From an uncultured Oscillospiraceae bacterium (lineage in GTDB: Bacteria > Bacillota > Clostridia > Oscillospirales > Oscillospiraceae), in the NCBI GenBank assembly GCA_947630645.1, contig CANRIF010000007.1, forward strand, positions 1-46,801: 46,801 nt of DNA. The letters are read 5' to 3'. The position numbers were made by a program, and so were the translations under genes. The notes beneath the pieces were generated by a model. That model was not told where the DNA came from. It saw only the letters and a program-made list of their open reading frames with translations, and searched no databases. Of the stretch, positions 39,562-46,801 are shown one piece after another. The first letter of the stretch is position 1. Each line of letters opens with the position of its first letter.

Positions 39562-40560
39562 CTACCAGTCGTAGTCGAACTCGCTGCGGCGGTCGCGGCC
39601 CATGAGATACCGAAACACCTTCTCCGGGTCCCGGTCGTCGTACAGCACCCCGTACACGCAGCGGCAGATGGGCAGCTCCACCCCCAGCTTGTCGGCCAGT
39701 TCCGTCACGCTGGCGGCGGCATAGTAGCCCTCCACCACGGCGCCCACCTCCCGCAGCGCCAGCGCCACGGGCGAACCGCGGCCGATCAGCAGCCCGGCGC
39801 GGCGGTTCCGGGAGTGGACGGAGAGGCACGTCACGATCAGGTCCCCCATCCCGGCCAGGCCGGAGCAGGTGCTTCTCTGCCCTCCCGCCTTCTGACACAG
39901 CACCGCCAGCTCCGCCATGGCCCGGGTCATGAACAGAGCCTTGGCGTTGTCCCCCAGGCCCAGGCCGTCCACGATGCCGCAGCCCAGCGCCACCACGTTC
40001 TTCACCGCGCCGCACAGTTCCACGCCCACCACGTCCTGGTTGACGTAGACCCGGAACATATCGCTCATGAACACGCTCTGTACCCGTTCCGCCACGGCCT
40101 TGTCCTCGCAGGCCGCCACGCATCCGGTGGCCATCCCCCGGGACACCTCCTCGGCGTGGGACGGGCCGGACAGCACCGCCACCGGGCAGCCGTCCCCCAC
40201 GCTCTGGCGGATGATCTGGCTCATACGCAGGTCGGTGCCGGCCTCCAGGCCCTTGGTCGCCGAGACGATGGTGGTCCCGGGGCGGATATGGGGCGCGGCC
40301 AGCGCCGCGGTCCGGCGTAGGTGGTTGGAAGGCGAGGCGAACAGCACCAGTTCCGCCCTTTCCGCGCCGGCCGGGTCGGCTGTGACAGCCAGGCCCTCCG
40401 GCAGCACCACCCCCGGCAGCGCCGGGTTTTTCCGGGTGCGCGCCATCGCGGCTGCCTTCTCCCCATCGTGGGTCCACAGCGTCACCTGATGGCCGTTTCC
40501 GGTGAGCAGCATACTCAACGCCGTGCCCCAGGCGCCGCTGCCAAAAACGAATATCTCCAT
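39562..40560 (-). CDS. gpsA: Glycerol-3-phosphate dehydrogenase [NAD(P)+]
   Basis: GpsA makes sn-glycerol 3-phosphate for phospholipids. The 332-residue protein begins MEIFVFGSGAWGTALSML with the Rossmann glycine motif (7-12) and has SATKGLE, SGPSHAEEVSRG (catalytic-site region) and VELCGAVKNVVALGCGI with the catalytic lysine. The ATG at 40560 overlaps the stop of the upstream ArsC/Spx-like gene by one base; an in-frame ATG lies at 40584. Usually gpsA follows plsY or der; here it is the last gene of the rnj-led unit. Confidence 0.95.
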   Translation of the reverse strand: MEIFVFGSGAWGTALSMLLTGNGHQVTLWTHDGEKAAAMARTRKNPALPGVVLPEGLAVTADPAGAERAELVLFASPSNHLRRTAALAAPHIRPGTTIVSATKGLEAGTDLRMSQIIRQSVGDGCPVAVLSGPSHAEEVSRGMATGCVAACEDKAVAERVQSVFMSDMFRVYVNQDVVGVELCGAVKNVVALGCGIVDGLGLGDNAKALFMTRAMAELAVLCQKAGGQRSTCSGLAGMGDLIVTCLSVHSRNRRAGLLIGRGSPVALALREVGAVVEGYYAAASVTELADKLGVELPICRCVYGVLYDDRDPEKVFRYLMGRDRRSEFDYDW

Positions 40561-40883
40561 TATGTACTCTCCCAGTCCTTCCACACGTCCGGACAGTAGC
40601 CCACCGTGGCCCGCTTGCCGTTACGCACGATGGGCGTTTTAACGAGTTCCGGACACTCGTAGAGTTTCTCCAGCTTATCCTCGTCGTAGGCCAGATATCC
40701 CACCTCCGGCGCGTCGCTCATGGCGGCCAGGCCCACCGCGTTCTTCACGCTGGTCAGTTCCCCCCTGCTCATGCCGTAGCGGAGGATGTCCACATACTGG
40801 AACTTCACCCGCCGCTCCTTGAAATACCGCTGGGCCTTTTTCGTGTCGAAGCACTTGTTTTTGCCGAAAATTTGGATATTCAT
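40560..40883 (-). CDS. ArsC/Spx-family thioredoxin-fold protein
   Basis: The 107-residue protein begins MNIQIFGKNKCFDTKKAQRYF: a single N-terminal cysteine (C11) in a C-x-x-x-K-K context, followed by FQYVDILRYGMSRGEL and the C-terminal LVKTPIVRNGKRATVGY, the ArsC/Spx fold. It has no second cysteine next to the first (Spx has CXXC) and no arsenic genes lie nearby, so arsenate reduction is not indicated; a YffB- or Spx-like role is possible. It lies one base after rnj and overlaps gpsA. Confidence 0.85.
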   Translation of the reverse strand: MNIQIFGKNKCFDTKKAQRYFKERRVKFQYVDILRYGMSRGELTSVKNAVGLAAMSDAPEVGYLAYDEDKLEKLYECPELVKTPIVRNGKRATVGYCPDVWKDWEST

Positions 40884-40884
40884 A

Positions 40885-42543
40885 TCACACTTCCATGATG
40901 ACAGGCAGGATCATGGGGCTGCGGCGGGTGACCTTATAGAGATAGCCGCTCAAGTTGGTCTTGACCCGGCCCTTGATCTCCGCCCAATCGGTGATCCGCG
41001 CCCGCTCACACGCCTCGATGGACTCGTACACCACCCGGCGCATCTCCTCAATCAACTGGGCGTTGTCCTTCACATAGACGAAGCCACGGGTGATGATCTC
41101 TGGCTCGCTGATCAGCGAGCCGTCCTGGGTGGACATGGTCATGACCACCACCAGCATCCCGTCCTGGGCCAGGTGCTGCCGGTCCCGGAGGACGATGTTC
41201 TCTACGCCCTCCTCCGTGGTGCCGTCCACCAGCACCCGCCCGGAAGGGACGGTGCCGTTTTTCTGGATCTTCTTGGGGGTGAGTTCCACCACCTCGCCCA
41301 CGCCGGCGATGACGATGTTGGCGGGGGCGACGCCCATCTCCTGGGCCAGTTCAGCGTGGCGGCAGAGCATCCGGTGTTCCCCGTGGACGGGGATGAAGAA
41401 CCGGGGCCGGGTCAGCGCCAGCATGATCTTCTGCTCCTGCTGGCAGGCGTGGCCGGACACGTGGATGTCGATGCTCCGGTCGTAGATGACCTCCGCGCCC
41501 TTCCAGAACAGCTCGTCGATGACCTTCGTCACCGTCCGCTCGTTGCCGGGGATGGCGGAGGCGGAGATGATGACCCGATCCCCCGCGCCGATCTTCACCT
41601 GCCGATGCTCGGAAAAGGCCATCCGGTACAGGGCGGACATATTCTCCCCCTGGCTGCCGGTGGTGATGATGACCACCCGCGCCGGCGGCAGGGAACTGAT
41701 GCGGTTCATGTCCACCAGCACGCCCTTGGGGACGTTGAGATACCCCTCCTCCACGGCCAGCTTCAGCACGTTCTCCATGCTCCGGCCGGTGACGCCAACC
41801 TTGCGGTCATAGTGGGCGGCGCAGTTGATGATCTGCTGGATGCGGTGGACGTTGGAGGCGAAGGTGGTGACGATGATGCGCTTGTCGCAGCCCCGGAAGA
41901 GCCGCTCCATGTTCTCCCCCACATGGCGCTCGGACTCGGAATAGCCCGGTCGCTCCACGTTGGTGGAGTCGCTCAACAGCGCCAGCACGCCCTCCCTGCC
42001 CAGCTCCGCGAACCGGTGGAAGTCGAACACGCCGCCCTCGATGGGCGTCAGGTCGATCTTGAAGTCCCCGGTGTGGATGACGGTGCCGATGGGCGTCTTC
42101 ACCGCCACGGCCACGCTGTCGGCGATGGAGTGGTTGACGTGGATCAACTCGCAGGTGAAGCACCCCACCTTGAACACGTCCCCCGCCGAGTGGGTGATGA
42201 GTTTCACCTTCTCCGCCAGGCCGTGTTCCTCCAGCTTCAGCCGCACCAGGCCCGCCGTCAGCCGCGTGGCGTACACCGGGCAGTCCAGCTTGCTCATGAC
42301 GTAAGGCATGGCGCCGATGTGGTCCTCGTGGCCGTGGGTCAACACGATGCCCCGGATGCGGTCCTTGTTCTGCACGAGATAGGTGATGTCCGGGATGACC
42401 ACGTCGATGCCGTACATATCCTCGTCGGGAAAGCCCATGCCGCAGTCCACCACCAGGATGTCCTTGCCGTACTCGTAGACATAGAGGTTCTTGCCGATCT
42501 CGTCCAGACCGCCAAGAGCCATGATCTTCAGTTTTTGTGCCAT
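40885..42543 (-). CDS. rnj: Ribonuclease J
   Basis: RNase J is a metallo-beta-lactamase/beta-CASP ribonuclease with 5' exo- and endonuclease activity, central to mRNA decay and rRNA maturation in Firmicutes. The 552-residue protein has LTHGHEDHIGAMP (H70, H72, D74, H75), the beta-CASP segment with ITTGSQGENMSALYRMA, SASAIPGNE and HVSGHACQQE, and a C-terminal domain. It heads a unit with the ArsC/Spx-like gene and gpsA. A hairpin lies in its leader. Confidence 0.95.
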   Translation of the reverse strand: MAQKLKIMALGGLDEIGKNLYVYEYGKDILVVDCGMGFPDEDMYGIDVVIPDITYLVQNKDRIRGIVLTHGHEDHIGAMPYVMSKLDCPVYATRLTAGLVRLKLEEHGLAEKVKLITHSAGDVFKVGCFTCELIHVNHSIADSVAVAVKTPIGTVIHTGDFKIDLTPIEGGVFDFHRFAELGREGVLALLSDSTNVERPGYSESERHVGENMERLFRGCDKRIIVTTFASNVHRIQQIINCAAHYDRKVGVTGRSMENVLKLAVEEGYLNVPKGVLVDMNRISSLPPARVVIITTGSQGENMSALYRMAFSEHRQVKIGAGDRVIISASAIPGNERTVTKVIDELFWKGAEVIYDRSIDIHVSGHACQQEQKIMLALTRPRFFIPVHGEHRMLCRHAELAQEMGVAPANIVIAGVGEVVELTPKKIQKNGTVPSGRVLVDGTTEEGVENIVLRDRQHLAQDGMLVVVMTMSTQDGSLISEPEIITRGFVYVKDNAQLIEEMRRVVYESIEACERARITDWAEIKGRVKTNLSGYLYKVTRRSPMILPVIMEV

Positions 42544-42582
42544 GAAATCGAATTACTCCTTGCTATATGTATATCACAGTAT

Positions 42583-42604
42583 CGGACAGGAGCGTTCCTG
42601 TCCG
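42583..42604 (-). promoter_or_regulatory. Leader hairpin upstream of rnj
   Basis: A perfect 9-bp stem with a 4-base loop (42583-42591 with 42596-42604) lies 40 bases before the rnj start, without a T-run. A smaller GCGGAA/TTCCGC hairpin (42623-42639) lies between it and recR. No clear sigma-A promoter is visible in this 102-base gap, so rnj may be partly co-transcribed with recR. Confidence 0.45.
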
Positions 42605-42645
42605 TTAAATCTTACCCTGTCTGCGGAAAATTATTCCGCCTTCGC

Positions 42646-43245
42646 TCACATATCCCGCCGGCCCTCCAGGGCGCGCACCAGGGTGGCGTCGTCGGTGAAC
42701 TCCAGATTGGAGCCCACGGGGATGCCGTAGGCCAGGCGGGTCACCCGCACGTCGAAGGGCTTCAGGAGCCGGGCGATGTACATGGCCGTGGCGTCGCCCT
42801 CTGTGTCCGGGTTGGTGGCCATGATGACCTCCTGCACGCCGCCGTCCGCCACGCGCTTGACCAGTTCCGAGATGCGGATATCGTCCGGCCCGATGCGGCT
42901 CATGGGGGACAGCACCCCGTGCAGCACGTGGTACACGCCGTTATACTCCCGGCTGCGCTCCAGGCTGGCCACGTCCCGGGCCTCCGCCACCACGCAGATG
43001 ACGGAGCGGTCACGCCGCGCGTCGGCGCAGACGGAGCAGATCTCCCCGTCCGTCAGGTTCTGGCACACCGGGCAGGTATGTACGGTCCGCCGGGCCCGGA
43101 GGATGGTCTCGGCGAACGCCTCCGCCTCCCCCTCCGGCAGGGCCAGCACATGAAAGGCCAGCCGCTGGGCGCTCTTGCGCCCGATGCCGGGCAGGGCCGC
43201 GAAGCGGTCGATCAGTTCTTCAAAGGATGCGGGAAAGAAAGCCAT
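42646..43245 (-). CDS. recR: Recombination mediator RecR
   Basis: RecR works with RecF/RecO in loading RecA at gaps. The 199-residue protein has the N-terminal helix-hairpin-helix (LPGIGRKSAQRLAFH, about 18-32), the four-cysteine zinc motif (CPVCQNLTDGEICSVC, about 57-72) and a Toprim domain starting ICVVAEARDV and including ATNPDTEGDATA. It lies six bases after rpe. The dnaX and YbaB genes, which often precede recR, are not here. Confidence 0.96.
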   Translation of the reverse strand: MAFFPASFEELIDRFAALPGIGRKSAQRLAFHVLALPEGEAEAFAETILRARRTVHTCPVCQNLTDGEICSVCADARRDRSVICVVAEARDVASLERSREYNGVYHVLHGVLSPMSRIGPDDIRISELVKRVADGGVQEVIMATNPDTEGDATAMYIARLLKPFDVRVTRLAYGIPVGSNLEFTDDATLVRALEGRRDM

Positions 43246-43251
43246 CGTCCT

Positions 43252-43914
43252 TCACCTGCCGCGCAAAGTCTTGATGATCCCGGCGTAATCGTCGTGGCCG
43301 AACACGGCCGACCCCGCCACCAGCACGTTGGCCCCCGCCTGGATGGCGATGGGCGCCGTGGCAGGCTTGATGCCGCCGTCCACCTCGATGTCGCAGGCGG
43401 GGTTGACCTCGTTCAGCCGCTTGCGGATGGCCGTGACCTTTTCCATCTGGTCCAGCATGAACGGCTGGGCGCCGAAGCCCGGCTCCACCGTCATCACCAG
43501 CACCATGTCCAGCTGCTCCAGCCATGGCTCCAGCGCCACGGCGGGGGTCGCTGGCTTGACGGACAGCCCGGTCCGCACACCCATGCGGGCGGCCATATCC
43601 AGGGCCTCGGCAATGTTCTCCGGCGTGTCCGCCTCCAGGTGGAGGGTGATGTGGCTGGCACCAGCCCGGCAGAACGCCTCCACGAAATGCACCGGCCGCA
43701 CGATCATCAGATGCACGTCCAGAAACGCCTCCGGGAAGGCCCGGCGGATGCTCTCCACGATGGGTACGCCAAAGGACAAATTCGGCACGAACTGGCCGTC
43801 CATCACGTCTATATGGATATAGTCGGCGCCCCCGTCCAGCACGGCCTTGATCTCGTCGTCCAGGCGGGTGAAATCCGCCGCCAGGATAGAGGGTGCGATC
43901 TTCACGTTTGTCAT
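43252..43914 (-). CDS. rpe: Ribulose-phosphate 3-epimerase
   Basis: Rpe interconverts ribulose-5-P and xylulose-5-P. The 220-residue TIM barrel begins MTNVKIAPSILAADF and has IHIDVMDGQFVPNLSFG, DVHLMIVRP, MTVEPGFGAQPF and EVDGGIKPAT with the metal and catalytic residues. The ATG at 43914 fits the family start; the frame is open upstream into the leader. It has a leader of about 130 bases with several GC-rich hairpins (for example GGCCGG/CCGGCC at 43982-43987 and 43995-44000); I recognise no known riboswitch. recR follows by six bases. Confidence 0.95.
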   Translation of the reverse strand: MTNVKIAPSILAADFTRLDDEIKAVLDGGADYIHIDVMDGQFVPNLSFGVPIVESIRRAFPEAFLDVHLMIVRPVHFVEAFCRAGASHITLHLEADTPENIAEALDMAARMGVRTGLSVKPATPAVALEPWLEQLDMVLVMTVEPGFGAQPFMLDQMEKVTAIRKRLNEVNPACDIEVDGGIKPATAPIAIQAGANVLVAGSAVFGHDDYAGIIKTLRGR

Positions 43915-44053
43915 ACCCATCACCCGCTGCATAATATGTTTCAGCCGCGCCGCGCACGGGCTGGCTTTCATATAGGGGACCGGCCGGGATATCTCCGGCC
44001 CCTCCCCACCGTTTCCGGGAACTGCCAACAGGATAAGATTTCCAACTGGATAT

Positions 44054-44083
44054 AGTATAGCACGTTCCCTCCCAAACAAGCAA
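44054..44083 (-). promoter_or_regulatory. Candidate promoter for rpe-recR
   Basis: On the minus strand TTGCTT (44083-44078), 18 bases, TATACT (44059-44054). It lies back to back with the plus-strand promoter at 44091-44119. Confidence 0.5.
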
Positions 44084-44090
44084 GTGGCCC

Positions 44091-44119
44091 TTGACGAGAT
44101 TGGCACTTTAGCATAAAAT
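44091..44119 (+). promoter_or_regulatory. Promoter for the XpaC-TelA cluster
   Basis: TTGACG (44091-44096), 17 bases, TAAAAT (44114-44119). The leader is about 25 bases with GGGAGGG about nine bases before the ATG at 44150. Confidence 0.75.
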
Positions 44120-44149
44120 ATTGGTATACTGTTTGGGAGGGCTTGTCTT

Positions 44150-44839
44150 ATGCGTCAGGTCAAGCGCCGGTCCGCTCTGCCGGTCTATATCGCCGCGGCC
44201 GTGTTCGCGGCCTACGCCCTTATCTTCCCGCTGTACAAGCTGTGGCACTTCCTCGTGGCCGCGGCGGTGACGGCGGCCGCGTGGCTGGCGGCGGATGCGC
44301 TTATCAAGCCGAAGGTGGAGTATGTCCCCGAGCCGGAGCCGGAGCCGGAGCCGGAGCCTGTCTCCTACGGCGCCACCGTGGACGCCATCCTGGCGGAGGC
44401 GAAAAAGGCCCGCGCCGAGATGGAGCGGCTGGCCGCCTCCATCCCCGACCAGGACGTGAAGCAGAAGATCGCCTCCCTCCTCTCTTTGAGCGACCGCATC
44501 GCCCAGGACGCCATCCAGGACGAGGCAGACATCCCCCAGATCCAGAAGTTCCAGAACTACTTCCTCCCTTCCACCATCGGTCTACTCAATGCCTACGACC
44601 GCATGAGCGCCCAGGGCGTGAACGGGGAGAACATCTCCGGCTCCCGCCAGCGCATCGCCGATATGCTCCAGACGGAGGTGGAGGCCTTCCAGAAGCAGCT
44701 GGACGCCCTTTACCGCAACGACGCCATGGACGTGGACGCGGACATCAAGGTGATGCAGCAGCTGCTGGAGCGGGAGGGTCTGGGCAAGGACGACGAGCTG
44801 CAAGACCTTCTCCGCAAGGAGCAGAAGGCCGCGAAATAA
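44150..44839 (+). CDS. XpaC-like (5-bromo-4-chloroindolyl phosphate hydrolysis family) membrane protein
   Basis: The 229-residue protein has two N-terminal membrane helices (about 10-28 and 33-52), then a run of Glu-Pro repeats (EPEPEPEPEPEP, about 58-70), then a helical cytoplasmic domain with coiled-coil character (YGATVDAILAEAKKARAEMERLAASI). The layout and the downstream telA match the XpaC family. The name comes from an old phenotype; a true phosphatase activity is not supported by catalytic motifs. XpaC-TelA pairs are linked to envelope or toxic-anion stress. The Glu-Pro run is encoded by a GAGCCG hexamer-type repeat that could vary in length. Confidence 0.82.
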   Translation: MRQVKRRSALPVYIAAAVFAAYALIFPLYKLWHFLVAAAVTAAAWLAADALIKPKVEYVPEPEPEPEPEPVSYGATVDAILAEAKKARAEMERLAASIPDQDVKQKIASLLSLSDRIAQDAIQDEADIPQIQKFQNYFLPSTIGLLNAYDRMSAQGVNGENISGSRQRIADMLQTEVEAFQKQLDALYRNDAMDVDADIKVMQQLLEREGLGKDDELQDLLRKEQKAAK

Positions 44840-44883
44840 ACCCGTACAACACAATTTGAGATAAAAGGAAAGGAATATACATC

Positions 44884-46089
44884 ATGGCCGACGAAAAGAA
44901 ATACGAGATCAACCTGACCCTTGATCCCTCCCCCGCAGCCCCCGCCATGCCGGAGGCGCCCGCCGCCCCCGGCGTTCCCGCCGCGGCAGCCGCCGCCGCT
45001 GTCCAGCAGGCGCCCGCCGCCCAGCCCGCCGAGGCCGAAGCGCCTGTGGAGAAGCTGGACATCAACTCCCTGGCCCCGGCGGAACAGGCCGCCGTGCGGG
45101 AATTCTCCAAGAAGATCGACGTGACCGACTCCGCCCAGGTCCTCAACTATGGCTCCGCCGCCCAGAAGAACATCGCCGAGTTCTCCGCCCAGGCGCTGGA
45201 GAAGGTCCGCACCAAGGACCTGGGCGAGGCGGGCGATATGCTCACCGACCTGGTGGCCGAGCTGAACGGCCTGGACGTGTCCGAGGAGCAGCCCAAGGGC
45301 TTGAAGGGCCTCTTTAAGAAGGCCACCCGCAGCATCTCCGACCTAAAAGCCAGGTACGACAAGGCCGAGGTGAATGTGGACAAGATCTCCGCCGCCCTGG
45401 ACCAGCACTGGATCACCCTCAACAAGGACATCGTGACCATGGACAGTATGTACGAGATGAACCAGGCGTACTTCAAGGAACTGACCATGTACATCATCGC
45501 CGGAAAGCTGCGCCTGGAGGAGCTGCGGGCCACCGAGCTGCCCGCGCTGCTGAAAAAGGCGGAGGAATCCGGCACGCCGGAGGACGCCCAGGCCGCCAAT
45601 GACTACGCCGCGCTGCTGGGCCGCTTTGAGAAGAAGATACACGACCTGGAACTGACCCGGATGATCTCCATCCAGATGGGTCCCCAGATCCGGCTCATCC
45701 AGAACAACGACTCCCTCATGGCCGAGAAGATCCAGACCGCCATCGTCAACACCATCCCCCTGTGGAAGAGCCAGATGGTGCTGGCCATGAGTATGTACCA
45801 CTCCAAGCAGGCTATGGAGGCCACCCACAGCGTCAGCGAGGTGACCAACGAGTTGCTCAAGAAGAACGCCGAGGCGCTGCACACCGGCTCTGTGGGCGTG
45901 GCCCAGGAGTCCGAGCGGGGCATCGTGGACCTGGAGACTTTGCAGCAGACCAACCAGGAGCTGATCGCCACCCTGGAGGACGTTCGCAAGATCCAGGACG
46001 ACGGCCGCGCCCGCCGCGCCCAGGCCGAGGTGGAACTGGGCCGCATCGAGGGCCAGCTGAAACAGAAGCTGCTGGAGATGCGCGGCTAA
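44884..46089 (+). CDS. telA: TelA/KlaA family toxic anion resistance protein
   Basis: The 401-residue cytoplasmic protein has an Ala/Pro-rich N-terminal tail (about 15-55) followed by the all-helical TelA domain: AQVLNYGSAAQKNIAEFSAQAL, VNVDKISAALDQHW, LIQNNDSLMAEKIQTAIVNTIPLWKSQMVLAM and the C-terminal QQTNQELIATLEDVRKIQDDG. Members confer tellurite or nisin tolerance in some bacteria, by an unknown mechanism. It follows the XpaC-like gene by 44 bases with an AAAGGAAAGG ribosome site. Confidence 0.92.
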   Translation: MADEKKYEINLTLDPSPAAPAMPEAPAAPGVPAAAAAAAVQQAPAAQPAEAEAPVEKLDINSLAPAEQAAVREFSKKIDVTDSAQVLNYGSAAQKNIAEFSAQALEKVRTKDLGEAGDMLTDLVAELNGLDVSEEQPKGLKGLFKKATRSISDLKARYDKAEVNVDKISAALDQHWITLNKDIVTMDSMYEMNQAYFKELTMYIIAGKLRLEELRATELPALLKKAEESGTPEDAQAANDYAALLGRFEKKIHDLELTRMISIQMGPQIRLIQNNDSLMAEKIQTAIVNTIPLWKSQMVLAMSMYHSKQAMEATHSVSEVTNELLKKNAEALHTGSVGVAQESERGIVDLETLQQTNQELIATLEDVRKIQDDGRARRAQAEVELGRIEGQLKQKLLEMRG

Positions 46090-46259
46090 AGTCGCGGAAA
46101 TGCCAGCATTTCCGCGAGTAGGATGCAGCCCCCTGCAGCGCACTCGCTGCGCTCGCACGTTTGTGGGCTGAGAAGTATTTTTTCCGAGGCGCATGTCCCC
46201 GGAAAAAATGATCTCATTTTCTTTGCGCCTGCGGGCGCAAACTCTGCGAGGCAATCGAC
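46090..46259 (+). repeat. Intergenic cluster of inverted repeats between telA and lemA-like genes
   Basis: This 170-base gap holds three inverted repeats: an 11-bp perfect one with a 2-base centre (46093-46103 with 46106-46116, just after the telA stop); a TTTTTTCCG/CGGAAAAAA pair around 46180-46206; and TTTGCGCC-TGCG-GGCGCAAA (about 46222-46241). A CACTCGCTGCGCTCG segment lies around 46141-46155. None ends in a clean T-run. The pattern resembles REP-like elements. Confidence 0.55.
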
Positions 46260-46801
46260 ATGAATTTCCTCAAAAAGCGCTCAACAGCCATTGTTGTATT
46301 TGTGGTCGTGGTGGTGCTGTTCACCTTCATCGGCGCACGCCGGAGCCTGGACCGCGCCTGCCGCAAGGCGGAGGCCGCCTTCTTCGACCGGGACCTTCTC
46401 CAGTCGGAGGACTACCACACCTGCCCCGCCGAGCAGCTGGAACACGCCGTGGATTACGCCGCCCGGCTCCTGTCCGTCATCGGCACGGACGGCACGTGGG
46501 AGGGCTCCTATGAGGCGCTTTTGCAGGCCCGGGAGCAGCTCATGGACGCGCTGGACGCCAAGAGCATCCCCGACGCCGGGACCGCGAACCAGGCCCTTGC
46601 GGCGGCCGTGGCGGACGTGGAGGCCGTGTATGACAGCGGCGCTCCCCTGCCGGAGAGTTACGACGACATCGACGCCATCCTCTCCGACTTCCACGGCGCC
46701 CAGGCCGCGCTGGACGATCCGGCTTACAACGAGCATATCCTGGCCTTCCGGGACAAGGAGCTGGGCGCGTTTCCCGCCAGCCTCCTCCGCCATCTGCTGG
46801 G
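46260..46801 (+). CDS. LemA-like membrane protein, 3' end cut by window
   Basis: The frame starts at 46260 (MNFLKKRSTAIVVFVV) and is open to the window edge (180 codons). It has one N-terminal membrane helix (about 9-24) followed by a helical extracytoplasmic domain whose YNEHILAFRDKELGAFPASLLRHLLG (residues about 156-180) is the LemA signature. LemA proteins often accompany TPM-domain or stress-related membrane proteins. Its location after XpaC and TelA suggests a shared envelope-stress role. Confidence 0.8.
   Translation, partial: MNFLKKRSTAIVVFVVVVVLFTFIGARRSLDRACRKAEAAFFDRDLLQSEDYHTCPAEQLEHAVDYAARLLSVIGTDGTWEGSYEALLQAREQLMDALDAKSIPDAGTANQALAAAVADVEAVYDSGAPLPESYDDIDAILSDFHGAQAALDDPAYNEHILAFRDKELGAFPASLLRHLL

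Noticed and set aside
40560-40883. Arsenate reductase function for the ArsC/Spx-like protein
   Set aside because: The fold matches, but no arsenic-resistance genes are nearby and the cysteine context is not that of classical ArsC.
43915-44053. Riboswitch in the rpe leader
   Set aside because: Several GC-rich hairpins are present, but I recognise no conserved core of a known riboswitch class.
40786-44055. A plus-strand open frame of about 1,089 codons
   Set aside because: It runs antisense to rnj, recR and rpe, has a His/Gly/Val/Ala-biased composition with no domain, and arises from high GC at third codon positions of the real minus-strand genes.

Overview
The window looks like the chromosome of a GC-rich, strictly anaerobic, endospore-forming Firmicute, most likely a Clostridia member of the Oscillospiraceae/Ruminococcaceae type. 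This is inferred from anaerobic ribonucleotide reductase (nrdD-nrdG), sporulation genes (a SipL-like SPOCS/LysM protein and a SpoVB-type flippase), a PASTA kinase with its phosphatase, RNase J, CdaA/CdaR, RemA, a DUF5685 protein and an XpaC-TelA-LemA cluster. I see no rRNA, tRNA, CRISPR array, insertion sequence or prophage. About 47 genes are supported, most on the minus strand and tightly packed.

Region 1 (1-18.85 kb, all minus) reads as one very long transcription unit starting at a strong sigma-A-type promoter (18821-18849). Its order is cdaA, cdaR, rseC, a DUF5685 gene, a J-domain gene, a small membrane-protein gene, yicC, remA, gmk, rpoZ, priA, def, fmt, rsmB, rlmN, prpC, prkC, rsgA, a 52-residue membrane-protein gene, sipL and yebC (cut by the window start). 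Most junctions overlap by 1-26 bases. Internal promoters precede sipL (sigma-E-like) and yebC (sigma-A-like). The unit joins c-di-AMP synthesis, nucleotide supply, replication restart, protein N-terminal processing, RNA methylation, Ser/Thr phosphorylation, ribosome assembly and spore coat assembly.

Region 2 (18.9-26.5 kb): a minus unit ispD-ispF-DUF3343-cysteine desulfurase-like gene (isoprenoid precursors plus a probable sulfur/selenium module) diverges from a plus pair, a SpoVB/MurJ-type flippase and a divergent CoaX homologue. murF and ddl (peptidoglycan precursor) converge on coaX across a shared terminator.

Region 3 (26.5-31.0 kb): a DEDDh exonuclease (+), a large secreted protein with YD-like repeats (-) and a XerD recombinase (-), each with its own promoter, followed by a 266-base AT-rich gap rich in inverted repeats.

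Region 4 (31.0-38.1 kb, minus): nrdD, nrdG, an acyl-ACP thioesterase, an ADP-ribosylglycohydrolase and tgt, then yajC with its own promoter and a TIGR04086 membrane protein. The nrdD promoter carries two NrdR-type boxes, one exactly filling the -35/-10 spacer. A divergent AraC-type regulator lies upstream.

Region 5 (38.1-46.8 kb): araC and secG (+); then minus genes rpe, recR, rnj, an ArsC/Spx-like gene and gpsA; then a plus cluster of XpaC-like, TelA and LemA-like genes running off the end.

The main points for follow-up are a PASTA kinase lacking the HRD arginine and having an acidic activation loop, a CoaX homologue with all its catalytic motifs altered, the NrdR/nrdD promoter architecture, three Shine-Dalgarno-sequestering hairpins, and the sigma-E-like promoter of the SipL-like gene. 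No clearly new multi-gene system is evident; most of the window is conserved housekeeping.
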